Of a stretch of 64,000 bases of DNA, positions 10,901 through 25,900 are shown piece by piece. Made by a program: the position numbers and the translations under genes. Each line of letters starts with the position of its first letter. Within the stretch, counting starts at the first letter, position 1. The stretch is from Mimachlamys varia (Eukaryota; Mollusca; Bivalvia; Pectinida; Pectinidae): the NCBI GenBank assembly GCA_947623455.1, contig OX392529.1:50487186-50551185 (forward strand), read 5' to 3'. Below the pieces are notes generated by a model, which worked only from the letters and a program-made list of their open reading frames with translations, was not told the origin of the DNA and made no database searches.

Positions 10901-13900
10901 GGCAAAATAGGAATAAAAGAAAGATTTACATGGAAACCCTCGTAAAAGTACAAAAGAATAAGACCTGGGCCAACATTCATGAAACAGTTCTCATGCTCAA
11001 GCACGGTTTCTGTACTCAAGCCAACTTTCATGAAACTCGCCTATAAGATGTCAACGATCAAAAAGTCAATTGTAAATGTTGACATTAGTATTCTGCTTCT
11101 ATTTTTCTCCAAATACTTTGTGACAAAATATGAGTTTTAAAATAAATTATAACCAGAACGAGAAATCAGTGTTGAGCACAAAATCCATGCTTGAGCATGA
11201 GAACGGTTTTATAAATACGGAATTATCCGCAGAATACCTAAATATGAACAACCAAATATGTAAGTCCAACTCAAAATCGATGGTGCAAAATTTGAACAAG
11301 GAGAGGCTTAACCTCGAGCGATCATTGAAAACATACAAGGACAATATGCAGTTGTTTTATTTTGGAAGGTTAAGTATCGACTGCTTCATCAACAATATAC
11401 ATCATATAAACCTAGGTTAGTTATGAGTGAAGTCACGTTTTCATATGGAGAGCGGAGGTACTGCTGACAAAGAAAATCTCATTAATAAGCAAAAAGAAAG
11501 ATAAAGAAGAAACAGATCTATATTCTGAACCATTTAAGGAAATCACTTATTATCCAAAGATACATGAATTGAGGGCCTCAATCAAACTCTACAACGGGCT
11601 GGGAAATGCTTGAATGAATATTGAATAAAAATGCTGTTAAGAACTAGGTACAGGACAATTCAATATGGCTGAGGTGTATTTATCAAAATTGTTTTTTATC
11701 AAATGCTGCAAAATACATGACCAAAATATATCTTAAAGTGCATTTTGTGATGGAGAATCGATTATTTCAACCATATTTTGGTACGTTTGGTGTTTTTTTG
11801 ATATTTGGTATTTCATGCCTAAAAACGCGTGCACGTTTGCAGAATACTGCGAAAGATAATAAAAACAACGAATATCATTTTTTTTCTTTAATATACACAG
11901 AATGGTAGACGAGCCTTCGATTTTTGAATAGATCTCTCTTTCAATTGAAAACCGCAAAGGTAAATATTACTTGGTATATCGTCACAAAGCAAAAACGGCC
12001 CTTTCCCATCACGATAAATTGTTTTTAGCGATTGCCAGTTTTCCTTTTTTGGGCGAATGTACAGCACGTGGAAAGATGTTCTTCGGCACTCCGGTTGAGT
12101 TTTTTCAGGTAACTTAATGATTGTGAAAGAGTTGTCAACAAAGTTTAATTTGTGTTGTATAAATTCTGATGGAATTCGCATATATCTTCCGCGTGGATCG
12201 AACAGTATTAACTCACTGATTATATCGATTCGTTCTCGGCTTCGTACCTGTCAAACATCGCTAGCGTAAAATGTTGTCATTGTAAACATGTGTGGCAGTT
12301 GAGGCAAATGGGTATCAAAATATATATCTCAAACTTAATTAGTAGTTAGGTAACCGCATCGTAAATGTAAATTACGTTATGTCGGTGTTATTATTGTAAT
12401 TTTATGCATTTATTTGACACGAAACGTACATTTACATGACAAATGACCGATTTTAATTGAAGTAATACCCCTATATTGCCTCCACGAGATACAGGTAACT
12501 ACTTTTACCTGAACTGAAAACAGCATGCAATGGACGACCTTTTTTAGAGGGGGTACTTGTGTATTTCTCCCTGATACTCTGATTTACAGACTAATATCGA
12601 AATTTTAACACTGGGCTATCATTCTATGAACATTGCAGTAACTTTGTATTATTTGAAATAAGTATATGAAAAATATTTGCGCACTCCCATTTGGATATTA
12701 TTTACTGAATATTTTTTTCGTAAGTACAGTTTGTTTTTTAATTTTGGGGGCTGAAATGTATTTTACATCAATATTAAACATAATGGAATAAAGCTTATGC
12801 CATATTTTGGAAGGAAACATTAAAATGTCAATATTACCGTTTTTAACCAGGACACAACCAATATGGCTGTACCTAGTCCTTAAACTAAGCTAGTCCATAC
12901 TCTATATTAATCCGTCCCTTTGGGAATACTGTGATGCAAGTTCCTCATTGAGTAATTGTTATCTATCACGGGAAACATAATCATCATACTCACCTAGACA
13001 CCATAGGTAGATGAAAGATGGATGTTGCTATCAGGAAAGGGAAGGTTCACGAAACTCCGACAATTTTAAGTCATTAAGGTGGTCATACGGCTTGGTTTCA
13101 ACCCTCTGAGAGTCTGTGGTGTTAATGATTTCAATTTCTTTGAGAGTAACGTTATTTACGAACGACGTTGTCAGTTGATTTCAGGAAATTCAAAAACAGC
13201 ATATCGTCGGCATATTTGAATATGTGGCTAGAATTTGTTTCTTGATATAGTAATCAAATTTGTAAGGTTTTGATTGGCAGTGTACGGGTCCCAAGCAAAA
13301 CTAAATTGAATTGATTTGTGGAAGTTGAAAATGGTGATGGGGTTTATTCTTATTAATGTTATTAGTTATTTAAAATAAAAAAAGTATTATGTTCACATCC
13401 CAATCCACATATCTTAAGGAAATATTAAAGGATAACAAAGTGTAACCAAAACTATTATTCGAACTAAAATTGATAGAATATGAACAAGTGAAAGAACACG
13501 GAAAACCCTTGTAGGAAGAACGAGAGAATAAGAGCAGGTGCTCTGGAAGGATCATTCAAGGATACGGAAGGTTGTAAGCGTCCTCTGCCTTGTCGAACAC
13601 ACCCGCTATGCAAATCTGGGCGACATCCAAAAAATGTCACGTCCTCAAAGTGAATACTGCGGTATTATTATTAATCATAACAAGAAGGCATACTAATGAG
13701 CATGGAAAAACTATAAATATTACAACGTTTATGTTACAACATGCTTATTTTGTAGAGGGTAATTATAATTTTGACGTAAAGACAATTATTGATTGTTTGT
13801 ATTAATTTGTTCCAGAGTTATCTTGGAGCATGCGCAAACCACGCGTGTAACATAGACCAACAGTGCGTCCCACTAACGAATGGAGGACAATTTTGCGCGA

Positions 13901-16900
13901 AAGTCAGTCCAAAAGGTAAAGTGATTTTATTGATAGTATTTTAATTACCGAAAGAAAAATGTATTGTTCGATTATATATATCAGAGTTTTGTTACATGTA
14001 ACGCATTTACCCCTGAAATTTCATGATGGTCTATTCCAATCTTTCGAATTTGAAGAGTTCAAATGTGTTTTATAACCTCCTGAACTTTCTATATCAGCTG
14101 CTTACCATGATCTCTATCTAAACTATGACCAGCACGGAGAGCTTACTACTAAGCTATACGATAAACGTGACGATTTCAATTTCTCTATCGTGAACTTTCC
14201 ATTTCTTGATTGTAACATCCCTGCGTCTCCAATTTATGATGTTTACCAGTCGCAGTTGATTCGTTATTCTAGGGCTTGCTCTAAATATTGTGATTTCGTG
14301 ATCGATGTCGACTGCTGACAAACAAACTAAAAACTCAGGGATTCGAGAGAAGCAGATTTATAAGAACTATGGGCAAGTTTTATGGTCACTTTTGGATGGC
14401 AGTGTATAGTAACATCTTGCGACATCTCATTCCTTATCAAGTTAAAAGGGATAGGGATGGATTCTTTTCTTCAAAAGTAAAAAATGATTGAAAAAGGATT
14501 AATTTACACGAAATATTGCAGTAGTGTGTATTATAGAAATACTATGGAATCACCTGGTTATAGTAAATATTGTAGTATTGTATACCCTAAAAATACAATG
14601 GAATCACGTGACTATACTAAATATTGTAGTATTGTATACCCTAGAAATACTATGGAATCTCCTGACTTAACTAAATATTGTAGTTGTGTATACTCTAGAA
14701 ATACTATGGAATCACGTGGCTATACTTAATATTGTAGTAGCGTATACCCTAGAAATACTATGGAATCACATGACTTCACTAAATATTGAAGTAGTGTATA
14801 CTCTAGAAATACTATGGAATCTCCTGACTATACTAAATATTGTTGTAGTTTATACTCTAAAATAACTATGGAATCTCATGACTATACTAAATATTGTTGT
14901 AGTGTATATCCCAGAAAAGAATTACCAGACTGTATTACGATACACATGTACTTCTAAGATTTATTATCTTTGTCCTACAGTTGGGGATATCATACTGGTA
15001 AATGGATCTTCTCCATCTGAAGGACGTGTCGAAATCTTCTACAACGGTCAATGGGGGAAGATCTATGCTAATTCGCACTGGAGCAAAAACGACGCCATTG
15101 TAGTGTGTCGCCAACTCAATTACACGTAAGTAGACATTGTCATTTTACCTGCATTGAATTTTTTACTTTAAAATTGTAAAGCCTTGATTCTCCAATGGTT
15201 AAGTTCAGGCCCCCTCTCTGTAACCCTAGGATATATGTCATAAAAAATTGAAGGCACTTAAAAAGCTTTCTTGTCAAGTTATGACTTTCGTTCTGTATAA
15301 TCCTAGAATATATCATAGACAAATTAAAGGCGCAGAAAAGCTGTTTCGCTGGACTCAAATAGACCAATTAAGTGGCAGGATTAGGGCCCTTTTCTCGACT
15401 CTGGCATATTTAGAGTTTCATTTTCTTTTAGACGTTCATCCAAAAACTCTGTTTTTGCTCTTTCAAAGTTTCAAATCTCAATCTTGCTGGTGGAGAAATG
15501 GTCCTATTCAAATTCACATACAGTAAAGTCGCACTTGAACTGTTTTTTTTTTATTTGCACGTAGTTGTAGGAAACTAAGGTTATTGTTGTTTATTGCATA
15601 ATTAGTAATAAGTAGAGGATATCTAACAATGTCTTCAGTAATACCAAATATATTTCACGAGTGGGGCTAATATTTTGATACTATTCACGAGTTGGCAGCA
15701 CGAGTGGAAAATATCAAAATATTAGCCTCACGAGTGAAATAAGTTTGGTATAACTGAAAATACTGTTAGATATTCTGCTTATTGCATTTTTTTATAGCAA
15801 AATCTACAGTGGCAGCGTTCTGATTGGTCAAATCAGAAAAAATGATATTTTTCGCTAGTGAAAAATATCACTTTGCAGGGGCGTAGCTGCTATGTAAGCA
15901 CATAAGCCCGTGCTTGCACATCATTTTCTCAAAAAATGTTGATTAAAGTCGAGAAATTTCAGAATTCGACTTATATTCTTAAAACTCCACTGACATTGTT
16001 ACTCTTTCTAATCGAGTAGTTAGATTAACAGACCAGGTTTGAGGAAGTGTTTTATTCGTAAAATCATATGTCATAACTGATTTTATCACATAACTGACCC
16101 GTTCAGTCATGTCATAGACCGATGTCATGAATATGGTATTCCACATAATGTCATACCACTTTTGTGACACCATAACAAATGACGTATTTATGACGTTATA
16201 TGATTGTCGTAAAAAATTGAGAGTTTTGGTGGATTCTCATGAATATAAATTTTGTAATAAATACAATCCAAAACTCGTGTCAATGTTATATGGAATTTAT
16301 CAAATTCGTTAAATAATTCAAGATGTCACTCGCCTAAAGGCTCAGGACATATTAAAGTATCTATCTCGTTTAACATAAAATCCATGTTATATTGACACTC
16401 ATGTGAGATCCTCTATTTAATCAATCTATATTAGAATAATAAAAAATAGCCAATTTTGAATATTGACTTTTCGGTCAGTTCGAACAAAATGACAGCAAAA
16501 TAATTGATGATGAGCCTGTTCGAATCATGCGAAATTATGCTAGAGAAAAAAAGCGAGATTTCTAACTACAGATGTACCTAAGTCGAAAGCGGCAAAATTA
16601 CAATACATAATACTTATTGACAGATCGAGGCGTGTATGTAACACAGATGGCTTTTATGTCTTTGTTATTACTCGTAATAACAAAGTATGCATATTAATTT
16701 TGTTTTCAAGACATTATGGAAGTAAAACATAACATCATATTTTATTTTTACATTAATGATTTGTGACCAAATGGCACCATTTGAAGTAACTACTAATAAA
16801 CGCTCGCAGGGCTTGCACATTGAAACACCTCCAGCTACGCCCCTGCTTTTATAGATAAAGATGACGTAACACACACATATGCTGCACCTCTTAAATTTAG

Positions 16901-19900
16901 TAATAGATACAGTATGCCGAAAAATTGAATTTAACTGCATCATACAGCTGTTTCGTCCTACGAGGACTCTTCAGTGATGCTACAGGCCAAAAGGTAGGAA
17001 TCCAAAATTTCTAAACTAATGTAGAAGGGATGTTCGCCCACCCACTACCTCCCAAAATATCTCAGGAACTTTTTGATTTTAAACTTAATATAAACATATT
17101 AATAGGTGGGGTGTTTAGCAACCCCCACTCAGGCTTTTGTTGTGCCATTTTTCTTTGGGATGTTTATTTTTTTAGTTATTAGATGGCTTATGTTATGCCA
17201 TGTCATTCTTGCATAACCTAGATTGATTATGTATGTTTTTTAAATAAACATGACATGTCACGATTAACTTCAAAAAACTTGGAAAATATGAAAACAGTAT
17301 CAATGTTTACAAAATTCACATGGCGCGCAGCAAAATGTCTCTACCCATAATCCTTTGCTGCAAATACAAAGGGACATAACTGAGCTGACCAATTTCCCTA
17401 TTAGCTAAAGGGAGAGAACTCTTATATCAATTATACACATTATTGTAATAAAATGATGTGCAGGCCTCCTGAGGCATAAATTAAGCTAAGTGCTTAGCTG
17501 CCTTATATGAGAAGGAATATGTTATTTTTTTGGTGCAAACTGTGTTTGCAAATATGCAATATGTTTAATCTCGCTGTAAAATTTGCTTTCGTTAAAAAAG
17601 CTCACGGGAAAAGTTGATATTTTCAAAATGTTGGCCAATCAAAAGTATTTTCATTTGTTACACGTAGAATTTATGAAGAGAGGTAACTCGTTTTAGTATG
17701 CACTGTTCAAATTTCACTACATGTGTGTTGCTTAAGTGGATGCCAAACAGACTAAAACAAAGAAAAACTCACCTGCTTACTCTTGATTTATCATGAAAAG
17801 ATTTCATTATTTAAAAATTTTTTTTTAGATAATACCAAAGCGTCATCAAAACCATTATCTGAACTCAAAATCAATTAAACTAGTGGCAAAATATGAACAA
17901 AGGAAAGATTTACACGGAAACACTCGTAAAAGTACAAGAAAATTAGACCAGGTGTTCCGTAGGAGGAAGCGTCTTCTGCTTAATCGATTTAGTTTACTAA
18001 GTTCAGCATCCGGTATCCATGGTTATTGAAAATAGTACACTTTTAAGGCCCTATATATTCAAACCTTATAACTAAGATAAGTTTATCTGATATCACCAAT
18101 ATTCAAGGTGATTTCGTACGTGGGTATCAGTACATCAGCGGTATCAGGGAGCATTACAGTATCACTGTAATATTTGGACTTTCACATGATATCAAATCAT
18201 CATATTTCGTCGAAATTGAAATCTTGTTCATGGAAACATCAACCCTGATTAACTGATACTTTCTCAAATTAAATTTCTCTCTTTCTAGGTGGTTTGAGAG
18301 CAAAAACGGTGATAAAAATCGCATATCAGGGACATTCATGTTATACTTACACTCGGTCACTAATAAAGATAACGGAAATGGTTTCATCGTTTATTGTTCA
18401 TTTTGTTAAAGATGGACGTTTTTGAGTATGCTCATTAGTGTGTTTACTTGTTGTGATTGCCAATGCTGTCTCGGTTGTCATTTCGAGGACTTGATATTAA
18501 CTTCGATGTGACCACGATTTACATGGCGGTCGTCGTCTAAGAAGCAGAAGACACTTACTCTTCCGGAACACCTGGGTCAATATTCACGAAACCGTTCTCA
18601 TGCTCAAGCATGGATTTGTGCTCAAGTCAGCTTTCTTGTAATTTACTTAAATCATGTCGAACGCTCAAAAAGTAACATTTAAACATTGAAACATTGAAAC
18701 AGTATTTGGCTTCAGATATCTTCAAAACTATTTCCAAATCTTTTTCAAAATATCACTTCATTATTGATTTATAACCGTATTAAGAAATTGGTCTTGAGCA
18801 CAGAATCCATGCTTGAGCATACTCAAAAACGTCTTATTCTCTTGTACTTTTATAAGGGTCTCCTTGTGGATCTTTCCTTTTTTCGTATTTTACCCCAAGT
18901 TTAATAGATGTTGAGTTCGGATTATGGTTTTGTTGACGCGTCGGTATTCTATGGTGATGTTGTTGTTATTTTTTGAAATCTAATAGGTTTATTGTGTAAT
19001 TTCATTTGGGACCCACTTAAACAACAAACCGAAGTTAGAAGGCACTCCAAAATGGACACATGTTTATAAATACCGAGTTTCAACTGCTGCTGTACCGGTA
19101 ACCGCGTAAGAATTTATCTTGAATATTGCTAATATCAGTTAATCTTAACTAAATCTATAAATATAAAAAGTTATTAGGCTTGATTTTCGCTTCAAGTTTT
19201 GCCGAAAGCTACGTATATAGGGCCTTATAATAAAACATCTTAAATTGCTCTGAAAATTCCGTTCGTTGATTGTTGTTTGCAGATATGGTACCGGCGTAAT
19301 TAGCTTGCCATTTGGGGAGGGATCCAATCCATTCGTAATAGATGATGTCGAGTGCAACGGAACTGAAAATGCCTTACTTGAATGTCAACTCAGATTTCCA
19401 ACACCGTTTACCAATAGATATTACGCTGCCGGGGTAATATGTAGCGATACGCCATTCCAGGAGGAAGGAAGCGGTAAGAAAGATGACGTAACACACAAAT
19501 ATGCTGCACCTTTTTGAGTTTTAGAAATAGATATAGTATGCCGAAAATATGAATTAAACTGCATCATACAGCTGTTTCGTCCTCCTAGGACACTTCAGTG
19601 ATGCTAGGGTCCAAATGGTGTGAATCCAACATTTCTAAACTATAATATAGAAGCGGAAGGGTCAGGTACATAAAACCCCTTTATTTTATAAATTTAGAAG
19701 TGAAATTAAACTAGTTCTGTATTATTGCAAATCGTATACTACGAAGATGTGTGTATTATGTACCATGCTTTGGCTATGGAGCCGCCAGCAAACCTCGGGG
19801 ATTAAAACATAACAATTTTCTTATTTATTGGATAACCGAATTTTAACAAAATAGGCGCAATGATGAGTTGGTATGCCATACTGGCTGTACAAAAAGAGTA

Positions 19901-22900
19901 TACAGAAACGGTAACTAGTGCAATCATAATTTTGTGGAATGTTTCGGAACGAAAATCGCTGAAATAAATTTTCCGCCATAATATGAATGTTTAACAATAA
20001 TTGTCGATGAAATAATCAGCTTAACTGTAAATAAACAGTTGATATATGCTACCTTTGAATATTGCTACTGAATACTTATTGACAATGGAGTGTGTCACCA
20101 AGCACCACTGTCTTCACAATGTTCAACGTGGAAAAGTCCCTTGATTTTTTTTAAAACTCCTTTCCAAATATTGAAATTACAAACGACTAATTAATCTCAT
20201 AAACAGCAACTTCTGATTTGTAAAGAATAATCCGTGACAAAGCGCCTAAACAAATAAATCACAATAGTCCATATTAGAGGAATAAAATACTGTTAACCAA
20301 CATATTTTCGCGACGATTAAATTTCGCGTTTTCGTATCAAGTGACTATTTCGCGGCGATTTAATTTCCCGATTAATATGGCCATAAATCCTGTGTACAGT
20401 ACAGTACAGTACTCCTACAGTTGGCATATTTGTGATTGAAACTATTTCGCGGCGATTAATTTTCGTGAATTTTAATCAACCGTGAAATACGCGAAAATTA
20501 ATCCCACGCGAAAATAAGTTGGTTTACAGTAGATCTTCTCCTCGGTAATATTTACCTTGAACCAAAATACCAAGATTGGTAAAAAAATATTTCATTATCA
20601 ATATGGTGGATACGATCCGTTACAAGCCCACTTTACTTGATGTGTTTTGTTCTTAGTCCCAATAAGGCTGGCAGGTGGCCGAACTAACTCTGACGGCGTA
20701 GTGGAGATGTTTTACGCTGGTTATTGGGGAACGGTGAGGTACAATAGCAACTTCGAACGGAGAGAAGCAAGGGTTATTTGCAGGGAACTGAACTTCACGT
20801 AAGTTAGCAGTGTATGAAGAGTGTCTCGCTTAAAATAGGCGTACTTATTCATATCACAATATGTTTACTCCCAAGGCATTAACTCATCAGTACAACTGTT
20901 ATGTTAAAAAAAGAAAACAAACAAACACACGTGGAATATATTCACGCGTTTTGGTTTCGCTGACACAGTGCACGTTGACCGAATCAACGTCACTTACTCA
21001 TTGTTTACATCATTATCATTTGGCGGGAAAGTACGATACGATATGTTTACGGGCATATTATAGTCCGCTGTTCATTTGTATTTAATTCTTAGAGGATCAT
21101 TATAGTATTTAGGTAAAGAAAAAAAAATTAAGCGTTTAATGTGTTTAAAAGAAAATTCCTTGTTCTTTAACGCACAAGTGAAAATATATTTAAAAAATCT
21201 GCCATACGAGTGAAATTATTTGTTATTAATTTGCAAAACATTGATTTTTCTGTTTATTATATTTCGAATGATACCTTAAACTCTTTGATATTTTTTTCTT
21301 TACATGCCTTCATGAAAGTATGTAGGCCAATCTGTCGAAATCACAACCGATCGGGTCAGCTGATCGGGATAAGTGCGCATTTCAAACTATTAATACGTTA
21401 CAAAATATAGTTCCACATTTAGAACTATATTAAACATAATAAACGACACCAGTTAACTCCAATTCGTGTTTATTAATTGCTTAAACACGAAATTTTATCC
21501 ACTATTTACGTAAACAGTGTTGTTTGATAGATAATGTAATCCGTCTGGTATTACTGAGCCGATCTAATTTTTTCACAGACAAATCTTAAATTTAACAGCA
21601 AAATCTTATATTATAAATGCAAAATCTTATATTTTCACTTCTCATCACTGCAGTTAAGATATAAGTCTTATCAGTTTGGTCATTTTTTATATTTCACACG
21701 CAAAGATGTTATAAAATAAAATATGGCATAATTTAAGTACATACATGTACATGCTTTCCTTGACTTTATTTCTGTTATGAAGAGAATGTAAAACCACGGC
21801 GTTTAATATAAAAAAATCGTTTTGTCACTTGCCCAGCCTTCTCCACAAAACATTGTATATGTGTAATCAAATCAAGCTACATTCGAGCTGTTTTCGTTTG
21901 AGCTTGTTGTAGAAATAGAGCACAAGACTCGTTTTTGTTAGATATGGCATTTATTTCACTTACGTTAGTTTTTTTTTTTTAGGGAATGATCGTGAATTGA
22001 TCTTATGTGGCTTTAATTGGTCATTTTATTTTCACACTCATTAAATCAGGGTTAATTTGCTTGTATTTTGGTAACGTCCTATTAACAGAAAATGTTATTT
22101 AAGGAAGTGCATCCACGTCGCCTTACACTTTGTAATGTCATTTATTACATTTTTTTCCTGTGAAAATATAGAAAATTATTATAACTGATACTTTTGTGAT
22201 TGGTGATGAGCAGTGAAAATATAAGATTTTGCAGTGCAAATACAAGGTTTTGGCGGAATATTGATCCCATCTACTTTTCAGTAGGTAGGTAAAGAAAAAA
22301 ATAATAAAAGCATTTTAAGGCCTCGTTTGAAGTGTAATAAAAAGTAAATACGCACTCGTGAAAATTAAAAAAAAAGTTATACGAATGAAATATTTTTAAC
22401 AAATATTGCATGTCACTATGGGTAATATGTGAGTTTGTGGACTGGTCGTTCACCCAAAAATATGTACGGGGACCGAAGCGAAGCTGAGGTCCAGACATAT
22501 TCGATTCGGTCCATATACTTTGTATTTTTGGGTGCCTGACTAGTCCTTAAACTCCCATATTGCCCGAAGTGACATGCAACATTTGTTATATTATACCGAA
22601 TCTACCCTACACGATCACCTAATGTGCAATACAATTGCACTGTAAGACGTCATTTTGCTCAGTGTATAAATTGTATATAACGCATCCTGGAATATATAAG
22701 AGAATACCGAAGCGTTAATAAAATCATAAGACGTCAAAATATGTAGCGTCGGCCCGAAGTCCTTGACTCTGGGCCAATATACGAAAATGGTGACTAGAGC
22801 AACTACTAAAATCGTATAGGCACTAAAATGAATGAGGTATAATATTTGGTATTAAACGCCAACCATTGAATATCTTCTGTATATAAAAATGATCCAGTTA

Positions 22901-25900
22901 CACTTACACTAAATAATTATGCATCAAAAATACCAAAAAAAATTTACAAATATCAATTTTGTGGTACATGTATGAGTTATCGATATATATATCACTATAA
23001 AGCCATATAGTGAAAGTAAAATCAATTTCTGTAATTAAAAGTTGCGACAAAATTAAGGGATCAATGAAGCATTAAAAGACGACATTTTCTTCGAAGCGCA
23101 AGAAATACACATTGTCAAAATAGCAAAACAGTCATCTGGATTTTTGACACATTTTTCAGATTTTTCAATTTGCAAAAAACTCCTTACATGAGACCTAAAC
23201 GATACTCAAACGTGACTGAGTCTTCAGAGGAGTATATCCTTAGTAGCTCAGAAATCAATAGGCTGCCTACTGTTTATTTTTTTCGAATTTGATTATTCAA
23301 GTTCTTAAATGACAAATCATATTCTGGATTTTTTTGTTTGTACAATTTAATTACAGGGGTGAGATGGCAATAAGTTCATCGCTCTATGACAACTATACAC
23401 AAACGTTAATGTGGAGAAGCGATCCCAGCTGTGTCGGTACCGAAGCTAATTTTTCCAGCTGCTATTTTTCACATGCCTTTGGAACATATAACTACCCCTA
23501 TACAACAGTAGCTGCCGTGGTGTGTGATGATCCAGCTAGGAGTACAATTAATGGTAAGTTAAATGTGCAATATAAGCATGATATGACAAAATGGTAACAA
23601 TTATGAATTATCATCACCCATCTTTATCAAAGATTACTGATATAATGCTAATAGTCACATGATCAGTAAATGCATATCATGCCGCCCTCTTACGGTTTAG
23701 CTTCTCGCATATTAGTAATGATAATGTAAGATTCTTATATGACACATTATCACAACCTTAAAGGCCGTCTCAAAGCGGTTCGCTAATTATTATCTGTGGT
23801 CGTAGTGCATAAGCAACCAGCCAATACCGTTCTCAACTCCCTGGGGACCATACAGCCGGTGCCGCCATTTTGGCGCTAACAGCTAGCATTCTACTTTAGC
23901 AGCATCCAACTCATTTACAGCTAAGTAGACTGGAACAACCGGAGTAAAGTATCTTGTTCAAGAATACAACGCAATTGCCGTGGCCGTGATTCGAACTCGC
24001 AACCCTTCGACCAATATAATTGGTAGTGCAGACACCATGTACATTCAAAAACTGGCATTTATGCTTTCGCGGGATGCCCCTTAAAATTAAACCAGTGGAA
24101 TATTATGATGATTTCACATTCAAAATATCCGCAATTATTGTACCATAATCAACATGTCACATGGATCGCGTCATTCAGAGTAGAAGAAGGCGGAGCTGAC
24201 ATCCCACGATGACCTCTCAAATTAATGATGATAGATAAAGCTGTTGTAGTTATTTTAATTACGGAATGAAATACTTGTATGTAAAGCTTCCGGTCTGAAT
24301 AATATAAAATAAAAAAGTAGAGGATACCTAGTATAGGTTTCAGTTATCCTCTAACAAATCTTTTCCGCATCGTTAAAACATTTATTTAAAAACAATAAGG
24401 AACAGCAAAAACAATAGAAGCCCGAGCTTGATTAAGCAATAACAAAATATAAATTGGGAACTCCAAGATAAACAATTTATTGTCCTGTCAAAGACAATAT
24501 AATCCTTTTTCAAGTGATTTATAGCACAAGATTTCGAAGTTCGACACTTGAAATAGGACCTTCTATAAGTCATGAAATAATTTGCAATATAAGAAGTCTA
24601 CAACACCTAACTTGTTTAGCGTAGTTATGTAAAATGTATATTATATCATCTCCTTGACCGTCTGTTTTTATTTACCATATATGGCTTGCTATCTATTGCA
24701 TTTTAATTTATTGAGTTAGTATAACTAGTACCAGTTTTTTATGATATTAAAAAACAACAACAGAAATTACCAAAACGTTGGTTTTGCGTTTTAATGACGA
24801 CTAACTTATGGTAGTGAACTATGTAATGCTTTATGGGGATTAGCGTGCTTGTTTCTTGTCCAATTATCAAATATTTATATTTATATTTTGGAGACAAAAA
24901 TCAGAATTGAAGCTACACTAAATGGCAGCGCCGGTTCCATGCTCCCTAGGGAGTTGAGAACGATATTGGCTGGTTGCTAAGGCCCTATAACAGCTGGTAA
25001 AGATGTGTGAGCCCCTTTGAGGCGATCTTAGGTTAGGTTGTGATAAAGCGGTATATAAAAACCACGAATTCTTCTTCTTAGTATGTATTTGCTTAGTTAC
25101 GTTTCTTTATATCTGTGTAGAACCTTGCGATAGTTTCAGCTACGATCAGAATCCTAGAAACCATGAAAAATTACCATTATTATATATATATAACAGTCAT
25201 TATAACTGATTTTTATTTCAGACACTGTGCGTCTAACGAACAGCGATGCGAGCTTAAAGATATATAACAGACATTATAACTAATTTTTATTTCAGACACT
25301 GTGCGTCTAACTAACAGCGATGCGAGCTTTAAAGGCCGTGTGGAGATTCTGCACTCTTCCTTTTGGGGAACTATCTGTTATAGCAGCTGGGATGACCTGG
25401 ATGCATTGGTCGTTTGTAGAGAACTAGGATACAGGTTAATTATTTGTTTGATCAAGCTCATCCATAAATGGCCAGTCGGCTTTGATTTGGGAAATGCCGG
25501 GTGGTTTTTAACATGGTCTATCAATACATGCAAGAATATACAGAGACTGACAGAAACGAGAAACAAAGGATTTCTATATACAATATATGAGGTTTATCCC
25601 GGTTCATTTTGTTGTTTTGTCCTCTCAGTTTGAGTTCTGAAATTTACATCTTTAGAAAATGTATGAACTAATCGGAAAAACTTGAAATCGTATCAACATA
25701 TACACAAACGTTGCCGACAGTTTTCATTGGAAGTCAGTTCTTTATGATAAGCTGCAAATGTTGAATAATTTCATTATTTTAAGCATTCGTATGGTTAGGT
25801 AATTATGAAAAAAAAATACTATATTAAATATAGCGTCTTATCTAGCTAAAATAAACTACCATAAAGTGATTACAGTGCATTTATATACAATCAATACTAT

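Noticed and set aside
25222..25295. Start of SRCR exon 7 at the upstream duplicated acceptor
   Set aside because: The frame from there reaches a stop within the duplicated intron segment; the second acceptor gives the full domain.
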